From Candidatus Omnitrophota bacterium (lineage in GTDB: Bacteria; Omnitrophota; Gorgyraeia; Gygaellales; JAHJCI01), in assembly GCA_016783355.1 (NCBI GenBank), contig JADHWR010000076.1, positions 1 to 5,197 of the forward strand: a stretch of 5,197 nt of DNA, given 5' to 3'. Under the pieces are notes generated by a model. That model made no database searches. It was not told the DNA's origin and saw only the letters and a list, made by a program, of their open reading frames with translations. A program made the translations under genes and the position numbers. Below, in pieces: positions 1-4,873 of this stretch (within the stretch, counting starts at the first letter, position 1; every line of letters starts with the position of its first letter).

Positions 1-1137
1 GACCCCCATCTTTCTTAAATTAGTTTGCATAGAAAATATCCGATCGGTCTCCTTGACTCTCAATTCTTCGGCTCCATAAATTACTGTTTTTCCTTGCGCA
101 AAACAGGAGGCGAGCATCAAAATGGGCAATTCATCAATTAGCTGGGGGACTTCCTCAGCCCTGACCTTCGCCGCCCTTAAACTACTGCTCTTAATAACAA
201 TATCGCCTACTGGCTCGCCGGCGGAAGTCGAGCTTTTAACGGGAATAATTTTAATATTCGCTCCCATCCGCCTTAGGACTCGAATCATTCCCATGCGAGA
301 AGGATTTATTCCCACAAGCTTTAACACAAGATATGAATGCGGTAATAATATCGTGGCGACGATAAAAAAGCTTGCGGAAGAAATATCTGCAGGGATATCA
401 ATTCTTCCCCCAGAAGCCAGTTCTTTCTGACCCTTTTGTCCAGAGACAGAGATGCTTTTATCTTTGATTCTTATATCTGCGCTAAAATCCTTTAACATTC
501 GCTCAGTATGGTCGCGCGTTTTTATCGGCTCGAAGATTTTAGTAGTCCCTTTAGCGTATAAGCCGGCGAGGAGCAACGCTGATTTTACCTGAGCTGAAGC
601 CACCGGCATTTTATATCTAATTCTGCGCAAGCTGCCTCCCTTTATTGCAATCGGAGGATATTCCTCTGCTATATATTTCGGCGTCCTGCTGAATACTTGA
701 GTCCTTTTCGCCTTAATCAATGCCCCCATCCTTCTTAAAGGCTCAGTAACCCGCCTCATCGGTCTATGACTAAGGCGCTTATCTGCAGTTAGGGTTGTAC
801 GAAATGGCTGGCCAGCGAGAACCCCTAAAACAAGTCGAAATGTAGTACCGGATTCACCAACAAAGATAGAGCCAGAAGGCCTACTTAGATTGTAAAGACC
901 CCGGCCTTCTACGCAAAAACTAGTCTTGGAATCAGTTATCTTGGATATCTTAACCCCTAACCTTTTAAATACCCTAAGGGTTATAAGACAATCTTGACTG
1001 GTGGGAAAATTGTAAATATATGTTTTACCTTTAGCTATTGCGCTAATAATTATACTGCGGTGAGCTATAGACTTATCGCCGGGTAGGAGTATTTTCCCGC
1101 GGACAGTTCTGGCAGGTTTAATCCGATAAGACGACAT
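1..1137 (-). CDS. aroA: 3-phosphoshikimate 1-carboxyvinyltransferase (EPSP synthase), 3' end beyond window
   Basis: Sixth step of the shikimate pathway: transfers the enolpyruvyl group of PEP to shikimate-3-phosphate in the cytoplasm. I translated 379 codons with no stop; the family is usually about 425-440 residues, so roughly 50 C-terminal residues lie outside the window. Visible motifs: LPGDKSIAHR (18-27), the PEP loop GESGTTFRL (94-102), RPM (125-127), SAQVK (181-185), RDHTE (208-212), NPSR (278-281), the catalytic IDE (Asp335), and RVKETDR (360-366). GDKS, SAQ-K and R-D-H-T-E are hallmarks of class II EPSP synthases; the fourth hallmark, N-x-T-R, is N-P-S-R here. Oddity: Glu95 stands where Asn is usual. 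The loop Gly97, equivalent to E. coli Gly96, is intact. The start ATG overlaps the upstream stop as TAATG, with AGAAGG just upstream, so translational coupling is likely. Family assignment is secure. Confidence 0.96.
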   Translation of the reverse strand, partial: MSSYRIKPARTVRGKILLPGDKSIAHRSIIISAIAKGKTYIYNFPTSQDCLITLRVFKRLGVKISKITDSKTSFCVEGRGLYNLSRPSGSIFVGESGTTFRLVLGVLAGQPFRTTLTADKRLSHRPMRRVTEPLRRMGALIKAKRTQVFSRTPKYIAEEYPPIAIKGGSLRRIRYKMPVASAQVKSALLLAGLYAKGTTKIFEPIKTRDHTERMLKDFSADIRIKDKSISVSGQKGQKELASGGRIDIPADISSASFFIVATILLPHSYLVLKLVGINPSRMGMIRVLRRMGANIKIIPVKSSTSAGEPVGDIVIKSSSLRAAKVRAEEVPQLIDELPILMLASCFAQGKTVIYGAEELRVKETDRIFSMQTNLRKMGV

Positions 1138-2018
1138 TACCTTCTGACTACCTTATCACCCTCTCTAATTTTATCCTTAACCCCTCTTGATGCAAAAACA
1201 CAGACACCCATTACCTCGCTACTCTTATCCACCCGAATATCCCCAATATAGCTATGATTATGATAAACGGAAAATACATCACCCACTTTTATCCCATCTT
1301 GACTGCCCAGGTTGATTACGGCAAAATCGAATTTCTTCTTCACCGTCAATACCCTGCCCTCTAAGGCAGGCGTGGCTTGGGATTGAGGCGATGCTACAGA
1401 AGGAGCCTGCTCAACCACTTCTTCTTGAGTTGCCCCCTCTACACCTTCCTGATCCGCCTTCTTTTGTTCAACGACAATCTTACCCAAGGCTACCGCGTCC
1501 TTGGCTTTAAATTTGTTTAACTCTGTTTCTAATTCAGCCTTACTTGCCTGAAGCGATTGAAGCGTTGCTTGTAGCGTTTCTATTTGTTCCTCTGTTTGAA
1601 TTTGCTTAATTTTCCATTCTTTTTTTATCTCCTCCTGTTCTTGAATTTGTAATTGCAACTCATCTATTTGGGAATAAAGTTGCTGCTTTTGCGCTTCTGC
1701 CCCTTCCAAGGCTTTATTTACCTCATCAATCTCTGAGCGTGCGCTTTCTAATTGAACGCTTAATTCACTAATCTTCTCTTTCGATTCTGCTAATTCATCC
1801 TCAGCAATACGCTTCTCTGCCTTAACATTCTCTAATTCCGCATTTAAAGCGATTACCTTGAGTCTTTCTTTTTGAAAATAGGAAAATTCAACTGCTGTCC
1901 CTACGAGGGACGATATTAATAGTATGCTCAGAATAATTATGCTCGTTTTGTCTTTTTGCCCCATTGTTTTAATGACGATATGATTTACGGAGGCTCGAGA
2001 TTCCGGGACGTAAATCAT
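1137..2018 (-). CDS. membrane-anchored coiled-coil protein with C-terminal beta-barrel-like domain
   Basis: Not a recognised named gene. The 293-residue reading has a short N-terminal stretch, one hydrophobic helix (about 26-48), and a long Glu/Lys/Gln/Leu-rich coiled coil (about 49-175). An Ala/Pro/Gln/Ser/Glu-rich linker (about 176-219) leads to a compact C-terminal domain (220-293). That domain has the pattern GRVLTVKKKFDFAVINLGSQ, then DGIKVGDVFSVY and a closing IREGDKVVRR. This resembles small SH3- or FlgT-C-like beta domains found behind coiled coils in envelope proteins. The likely topology is a membrane anchor with the coiled coil and beta domain outside the cytoplasm; this is inferred. 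The start is uncertain. ATG at 2018 has GGGAGAGGGG 12 nt upstream but lies in an 11-bp inverted repeat. ATG at 1964 (Met19) gives a more usual MGQKDK-helix N-terminus but has no clear ribosome binding site. Its end overlaps aroA. Confidence 0.82.
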   Translation of the reverse strand: MIYVPESRASVNHIVIKTMGQKDKTSIIILSILLISSLVGTAVEFSYFQKERLKVIALNAELENVKAEKRIAEDELAESKEKISELSVQLESARSEIDEVNKALEGAEAQKQQLYSQIDELQLQIQEQEEIKKEWKIKQIQTEEQIETLQATLQSLQASKAELETELNKFKAKDAVALGKIVVEQKKADQEGVEGATQEEVVEQAPSVASPQSQATPALEGRVLTVKKKFDFAVINLGSQDGIKVGDVFSVYHNHSYIGDIRVDKSSEVMGVCVFASRGVKDKIREGDKVVRR

Positions 2019-2019
2019 A
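1979..2019. repeat. 11-bp perfect inverted repeat covering a start codon
   Basis: TATGATTTACG (1979-1989) and CGTAAATCATA (2009-2019) are perfect inverse complements around a 19-nt spacer. The right arm contains the ATG at 2018 of the coiled-coil protein, so in the transcript that start codon would be in a stem. Either this controls translation, or the true start is Met19 (1964) and the palindrome is an untranslated repeat. Confidence 0.8.
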
Positions 2020-2030
2020 CGTCGGAATTA

Positions 2031-2040
2031 CCCCTCTCCC
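2031..2040 (-). promoter_or_regulatory. possible ribosome binding site for the coiled-coil gene
   Basis: The minus-strand sequence GGGAGAGGGG ends 12 nt before the ATG at 2018. It is purine-rich and Shine-Dalgarno-like, but the spacing is longer than ideal. It supports the longer start over Met19, which has no such sequence upstream. Confidence 0.35.
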
Positions 2041-2058
2041 TTCTTGCCTTCGCCCTTA

Positions 2059-2077
2059 GAAATCACTAAGTGATTTC
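2059..2077. repeat. 8-bp inverted repeat (hairpin)
   Basis: GAAATCAC (2059-2066) and GTGATTTC (2070-2077) flank a 3-nt loop and would form a tight hairpin. It lies in the leader of the coiled-coil/aroA unit. No T-run follows in the direction of transcription, so it does not look like an intrinsic terminator. Confidence 0.75.
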
Positions 2078-2086
2078 AAGGACACA

Positions 2087-2116
2087 GTCCCGGAAATCCT
2101 TTGGATTTCACGGGAC
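2087..2116. repeat. 13-bp hairpin with one bulge
   Basis: GTCCCG plus GAAATCC (2087-2099) pair with GGATTTC (2103-2109) and CGGGAC (2111-2116) around a TTT loop. The A at 2110 is bulged. This is among the most stable hairpins in the interval. Its 2087-2095 arm can also pair with 2001-2009 near the start codon. No T-run follows on the minus strand. Confidence 0.8.
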
Positions 2117-2128
2117 AAGAAAACAGGA

Positions 2129-2188
2129 GGGGTAAATTTCCCCAGCACTTATTTGAACTGTACGTTTTAGCCCAGCAAATAAGTGCTG
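2129..2188. repeat. 13-bp inverted repeat, with a smaller palindrome beside it
   Basis: CAGCACTTATTTG (2143-2155) and CAAATAAGTGCTG (2176-2188) are perfect inverse complements around a 20-nt spacer. Next to it, GGGG (2129-2132) and CCCC (2140-2143) flank an AT-rich near-palindrome that shares one base with the larger arm, so the two compete slightly. In the proposed transcript the 13-bp stem would form about 25 nt after the start site. The long stem and lack of a T-tract argue for a repeat or regulatory fold over a terminator. Confidence 0.78.
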
Positions 2189-2220
2189 AGTTATTTGACT
2201 TAACTGTCTGATTTTAATTA

Positions 2221-2248
2221 ATTTTAACCCCAGCTTGATAAAAGTCAA
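2221..2248 (-). promoter_or_regulatory. sigma70-type promoter for the coiled-coil/aroA unit
   Basis: On the minus strand, TTGACT (2248-2243) is followed after 16 nt by TAAAAT (2226-2221). Both are close to consensus, and transcription would begin near 2214. The resulting leader is about 195 nt to the ATG at 2018 or about 250 nt to the ATG at 1964. A short dyad, CTTGA/TCAAG (2234-2249), overlaps the -35 box and could be an operator. The promoter faces the only gene start downstream, which supports the call. Box matching by eye is the only evidence. Confidence 0.55.
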
Positions 2249-2260
2249 GAAAAATCATTC

Positions 2261-2273
2261 GCCTTGTCAAGGC
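2261..2273 (-). terminator. weak terminator candidate after the HD-GYP gene
   Basis: On the minus strand GCCTTG-A-CAAGGC forms a short palindrome, followed after about 6 nt by TTTTT. It sits between the HD-GYP stop and the promoter of the next unit, where a terminator would be expected. The loop is too tight for the full stem and the T-run is offset, so the call is weak. Confidence 0.25.
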
Positions 2274-2282
2274 TTAAGTATA

Positions 2283-2395
2283 CCCCGTTAGAAAAGAATT
2301 TTCTAACGGTGGCGACGGTGGCTTTAGACTACGATTAGCCTTAAGAGGTAATCACCGCCGATTTTAATCGGTGCCTCCCTAACGGGGCTAACGGG
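2283..2395. repeat. complex inverted/direct repeat block built on CTAACGGGG
   Basis: CCGTTAGAAAA (2285-2295) and TTTTCTAACGG (2299-2309) form a perfect 11-bp hairpin with a GAA loop. CCCCGTTAG (2283-2291) is also the exact inverse complement of CTAACGGGG (2379-2387), giving a competing 9-bp long-range stem. A further direct copy, CTAACGGG, follows at 2388-2395. Inside the block, CCGATT/AATCGG (2358-2371) makes another small hairpin. The block lies just 3' of the HD-GYP gene and may include its transcript end, but none of the hairpins has a T-tract. It looks like a dispersed palindromic repeat. Confidence 0.7.
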
Positions 2396-2423
2396 CTAAA
2401 CTGGTCAACCTAAGAAAATTAGG

Positions 2424-3683
2424 CTATAAGTGTTCTGTAATCTGAGGGTTCTCTTGTAATATTTTTAGAAAAACGTCGATTACCTGAGGATCAAATTGAG
2501 TGCCTTGATTTCGCTTAAGTTCCTCTATAATCTCCTTAACACTCAACCGCTTACGATAAGGCCTGTCCGAATTCAACGCGTCAAAATAATCGGCCACAGC
2601 CAATATCTTTGCCCCCCGCTCAATGCTATGGCCTTGTATGCCGTCAGGATACCCTTTGCCATCATATCTCTCGTGATGATGCCTTATTAAAATAGAAACG
2701 TCTTTTAAGAAAGATAAGGATTTAACTATTGCTTCTCCCTTCAAAGGATGAAGCCTTATCTGCTCAAATTCCTCTGGCGTAAGCTTTCCCGGCTTTAAGA
2801 GAATTTCATCCTTAATACCGATCTTTCCTATATCATGGAGTAATCCAGCGTGTCTTATTGTTTCAATCTCAGCAAGGTTGCAGTTCATCTGCTTGGCGAT
2901 AATCAAGGAATGTCTGGTGACATTTTCCGAATGTCTCTTTGTGTAGTGATCCTTTGCATCTATAGCTGCAGCAAGGGCAGTTACCGTCTTTAAATAATTC
3001 TCCTGCATTTGTTCATAAAGCCGAACATCCTGAAAAGCAATTGCCCCCACCTTAGCAATATAGGTCAAAAAATTCAAATCTTCTTTTGTGAAAACCTCGT
3101 CTGTCCTTTTATTACAGCCAACAATAACGCCTAAAGCCACATTCTCGACTGAGAGAGGGACACTGATAAAAGAACTCCTAAGATAGTCCTCTTTATTGAT
3201 TTTCTTAAACCAAGTTTCTTCATCCAAGTTATTTACAACCAATGGTTGATTATTGCCTATCACCCATCCCGATACACTTTCTCCTTTTTTTAAAAAGGTA
3301 TTCTTAACTATGTCTTCCTCGACGCCTACGGCGTACTTAATCTTGAGCTCATCTGTCCTCTCGTCTAACAAAATAAGTAGACATTGCTCTATGTCTAGGA
3401 ATTTTCTAACCTCTTGGACTATATGCTTAGCAATCTCATCTTTATTAAGGTTCAGAGATATCTCTTCAATTACTCTAAAAATAAAGGCAATTTCCTCTTC
3501 ATACCACATTTTTTTTTCTAATTTAGACATCGTACTAGATTCAGGTAAATCGGCCATCCTAATTTTGCTAGATAAGTTCACCTGCTGCTTATCTGCGGCT
3601 TTTATCTTTTTTGCAAAAAGAATCAACGCTAGCGCAAAGCCGATAACGAACCCAATGATCAAAAATAAGAATATGTTGTTCAT
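2424..3683 (-). CDS. membrane-anchored GAF/HD-GYP protein, probable cyclic-di-GMP phosphodiesterase
   Basis: HD-GYP domains are metal-dependent phosphodiesterases that hydrolyse cyclic-di-GMP; some members act on related dinucleotides. Of 419 residues, 4-24 are a single transmembrane helix with a basic cytoplasmic flank. A GAF-type sensor domain covers about 70-220, with no ligand that I can infer. HD-GYP covers about 230-410. Key residues are all present: His251 in YTKRHSENV, the His283-Asp284 pair in LLHDIGKIGI, Lys287, His312, the HHE stretch followed by GKGYP (335-346), Asp365 in VADYFDAL, and RPYRK (374-378). This is an intact GYP signature, so activity is likely. The ATG lies 3 nt after the RluD-type gene's stop (TGA-AAG-ATG) with only a weak GAAAG ahead, which suggests translational reinitiation in one operon. 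No diguanylate cyclase is visible nearby. The signal it senses and its target process cannot be read from this window. Confidence 0.94.
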   Translation of the reverse strand: MNNIFLFLIIGFVIGFALALILFAKKIKAADKQQVNLSSKIRMADLPESSTMSKLEKKMWYEEEIAFIFRVIEEISLNLNKDEIAKHIVQEVRKFLDIEQCLLILLDERTDELKIKYAVGVEEDIVKNTFLKKGESVSGWVIGNNQPLVVNNLDEETWFKKINKEDYLRSSFISVPLSVENVALGVIVGCNKRTDEVFTKEDLNFLTYIAKVGAIAFQDVRLYEQMQENYLKTVTALAAAIDAKDHYTKRHSENVTRHSLIIAKQMNCNLAEIETIRHAGLLHDIGKIGIKDEILLKPGKLTPEEFEQIRLHPLKGEAIVKSLSFLKDVSILIRHHHERYDGKGYPDGIQGHSIERGAKILAVADYFDALNSDRPYRKRLSVKEIIEELKRNQGTQFDPQVIDVFLKILQENPQITEHL

Positions 3684-3686
3684 CTT

Positions 3687-4721
3687 TCAAGCTACTGCTT
3701 TCAGGAATTCTTCCGGTATATCAGTTTTAAGTTCGACAAATTTTTCAAGACGCGGGTGAATAAAACCTAACCGATGGGCGTGTAAAGCCAAACGCCTGAA
3801 ATTAGTGTTTCGACCGTATTTTTTATCACCCAGAATCGGATGCCCAATAAAACTCATGTGTACCCTTAGTTGATGGGTTCTGCCGGTAAAGGGTGTTAAT
3901 TCCAAAAGGGTTATATCGGGCTTACGTTTAATCACTCGATAGCGTGTCTTTGCATATTTGTGTTTGTTACTAAAACCTACACTCATTTGCCTTCGCCCTT
4001 CAGTATTTAAACGACGGCGGGATTTGTTCGGCGGGCTATCCGCCGACTCATCCTGCGAAGCCTTGGCGAAGGAGGAAGCTTTATCATAACCCTGACTGTC
4101 ACCAGCAAAGACAGACATCTTTTCTCTTTGACGAGGATGGCGGCCAATCGGCAGCTCAATAACATCTTCATTAAACCTTACTTTTCCTTTTACTAATGCT
4201 ACATACTGACGTAAAATTGAATGCTCCGCAAATTGGCGCGAAAGATGGTGGTGGCTTAGATTATTTTTCGCCACCACGATTAATCCCGAGGTATCTTTAT
4301 CCAAACGGTGGACAATGCCGGGTCTTTGCGGATTAATAGAAGATAAAGATGGACAATGAAAAAGCAGGCTATTTACTAAGGTACCCTGGCAATTCCCCGC
4401 CCCAGGATGAACAACCATTCCTGCCGGCTTATTTACCACCACTAGATCCTCATCCTCAAAGCGAATATCTAAGGGAATATCTTCCGAGCCTATTTCTAAA
4501 GATGCTTGCTCAGGAATTTGTAATCTAAATATCTGGCCAGTCTTGACCTTATAATGTGCATTTGGTGCCTCGCCCTCTAAGATTACCCGCTTTTGGCAAA
4601 TTAACTTCTGAATAAAATTTCGCGATAAGTCCAGATGTTGCAATTGAGCAAATCTTAACAGATATAAGTCTAGGCGTATCCCTGCTTCAGCGGGTGCAAC
4701 CCTTAGGGTGAATTCCTTCAT
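3687..4721 (-). CDS. rluD: RluA/RluD-family 23S rRNA pseudouridine synthase with an in-frame insertion
   Basis: Converts uridine to pseudouridine in RNA; RluD itself modifies the helix 69 loop of 23S rRNA. The 344 residues contain an S4-like RNA-binding domain (about 15-70), then the catalytic domain. NKPAGMVVHPG (97-107) and RPGIVHRLDKDTSG (133-146) carry the catalytic Asp141. TGRTHQLRVH (279-288) and GHPILGD (293-299) are the usual C-terminal motifs. Oddity: between GRHPRQREKMSV and the strand KTRYRV, where relatives usually have a few residues, this protein has about 45-50 extra. These are polar and low in order-promoting residues (SSFAKASQDESADSPP, then SRRRLNTEGRRQ) and coincide with a palindromic DNA element. 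Catalytic motifs on both sides are intact and in frame, so the enzyme is probably functional. AGAGAG lies 6 nt before the ATG. The exact RluA/C/D subgroup is not certain. Confidence 0.93.
   Translation of the reverse strand: MKEFTLRVAPAEAGIRLDLYLLRFAQLQHLDLSRNFIQKLICQKRVILEGEAPNAHYKVKTGQIFRLQIPEQASLEIGSEDIPLDIRFEDEDLVVVNKPAGMVVHPGAGNCQGTLVNSLLFHCPSLSSINPQRPGIVHRLDKDTSGLIVVAKNNLSHHHLSRQFAEHSILRQYVALVKGKVRFNEDVIELPIGRHPRQREKMSVFAGDSQGYDKASSFAKASQDESADSPPNKSRRRLNTEGRRQMSVGFSNKHKYAKTRYRVIKRKPDITLLELTPFTGRTHQLRVHMSFIGHPILGDKKYGRNTNFRRLALHAHRLGFIHPRLEKFVELKTDIPEEFLKAVA
3990..4072. repeat. palindromic element inserted within the RluD-type gene
   Basis: CCTTCGCC (3990-3997) and GGCGAAGG (4065-4072) form 8-bp terminal inverted repeats. 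Between them lies a 7-bp hairpin, TCGGCGG (4028-4034) and CCGCCGA (4040-4046). The element is more GC-rich than the surrounding gene and is read without a stop. It encodes the extra peptide containing SSFAKASQDESADSPP. The behaviour is like that of Rickettsia palindromic elements, which insert in frame into proteins; relationship to that family is not claimed. Confidence 0.7.
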
Positions 4722-4746
4722 TCTAAACTCTCTGCCTAAATAGTCA

Positions 4747-4867
4747 TAAGGATTAAGAATTAAGTATTAAGTTTTTTCGTACGTACCAATTAAAATTTTA
4801 TTAAATTCAGCTAATTCGTACGATTTCTGCCACAACCTGCCACTTAATCCTTACCACTTAATCCTTA
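4747..4867. repeat. inverted and tandem repeats in the lgt-rluD spacer
   Basis: CCACTTAATCCTTA occurs twice in perfect tandem (4840-4853 and 4854-4867), followed by a partial copy. TAAGGATTAAG (4747-4757) is the exact inverse complement of the last 11 bases of each unit. The palindrome CGTACG appears at 4779-4784 and 4818-4823 between them. The arrangement is AT-rich and symmetric, like a degenerate miniature element or slipped-strand repeat. It fills the 152-bp gap between lgt and the RluD-type gene. I see no good promoter or terminator in it. Confidence 0.75.
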
Positions 4868-4873
4868 ATCCTA

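Larger units (their letters stand above)
2019..2423. other. 405-bp non-coding interval, palindrome-rich
   Basis: No convincing gene is seen on either strand. From high to low coordinates it holds a 5-bp dyad directly after the HD-GYP stop (2409-2423), the CTAACGGGG block, a short palindrome, a promoter, and a run of hairpins down to the next gene's start. I see no tRNA signature and no riboswitch consensus that I can name. Confidence 0.75.

Noticed and set aside
122..430. Plus-strand open frame of 102 codons
   Set aside because: It lies wholly antisense to aroA, whose minus-strand frame carries clear EPSP synthase motifs; the plus-strand product shows no recognisable motif.
2143..2188. 13-bp hairpin as an intrinsic terminator or attenuator
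   Set aside because: The spacer is 20 nt long and no U-tract follows on either strand.
2496..2690. Plus-strand open frame of 64 codons
   Set aside because: Antisense to the HD-GYP catalytic domain; no family features and no ribosome binding site seen.
3283..3298. Run of T and A bases that could be a slippery frameshift site in the HD-GYP gene
   Set aside because: The zero frame encodes an intact GAF and HD-GYP protein on both sides, and no downstream stimulatory structure was recognised.
3253..3759. Plus-strand open frame of 168 codons
   Set aside because: Antisense across the start of the HD-GYP gene and the end of the RluD-type gene. It is Ser/Leu-rich and low in complexity, as expected for a shadow frame.
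4762..4790. Possible promoter upstream of the RluD-type gene (TTGGTA, 17 nt, TACTTA on the minus strand)
   Set aside because: The -10 box matches consensus poorly and lies within degenerate TTAA repeats, so it was not called.
4840..4867. Tandem 14-bp repeats as a CRISPR array
   Set aside because: The units are directly adjacent without spacers, too short, only two in number, and there are no cas genes in the window.
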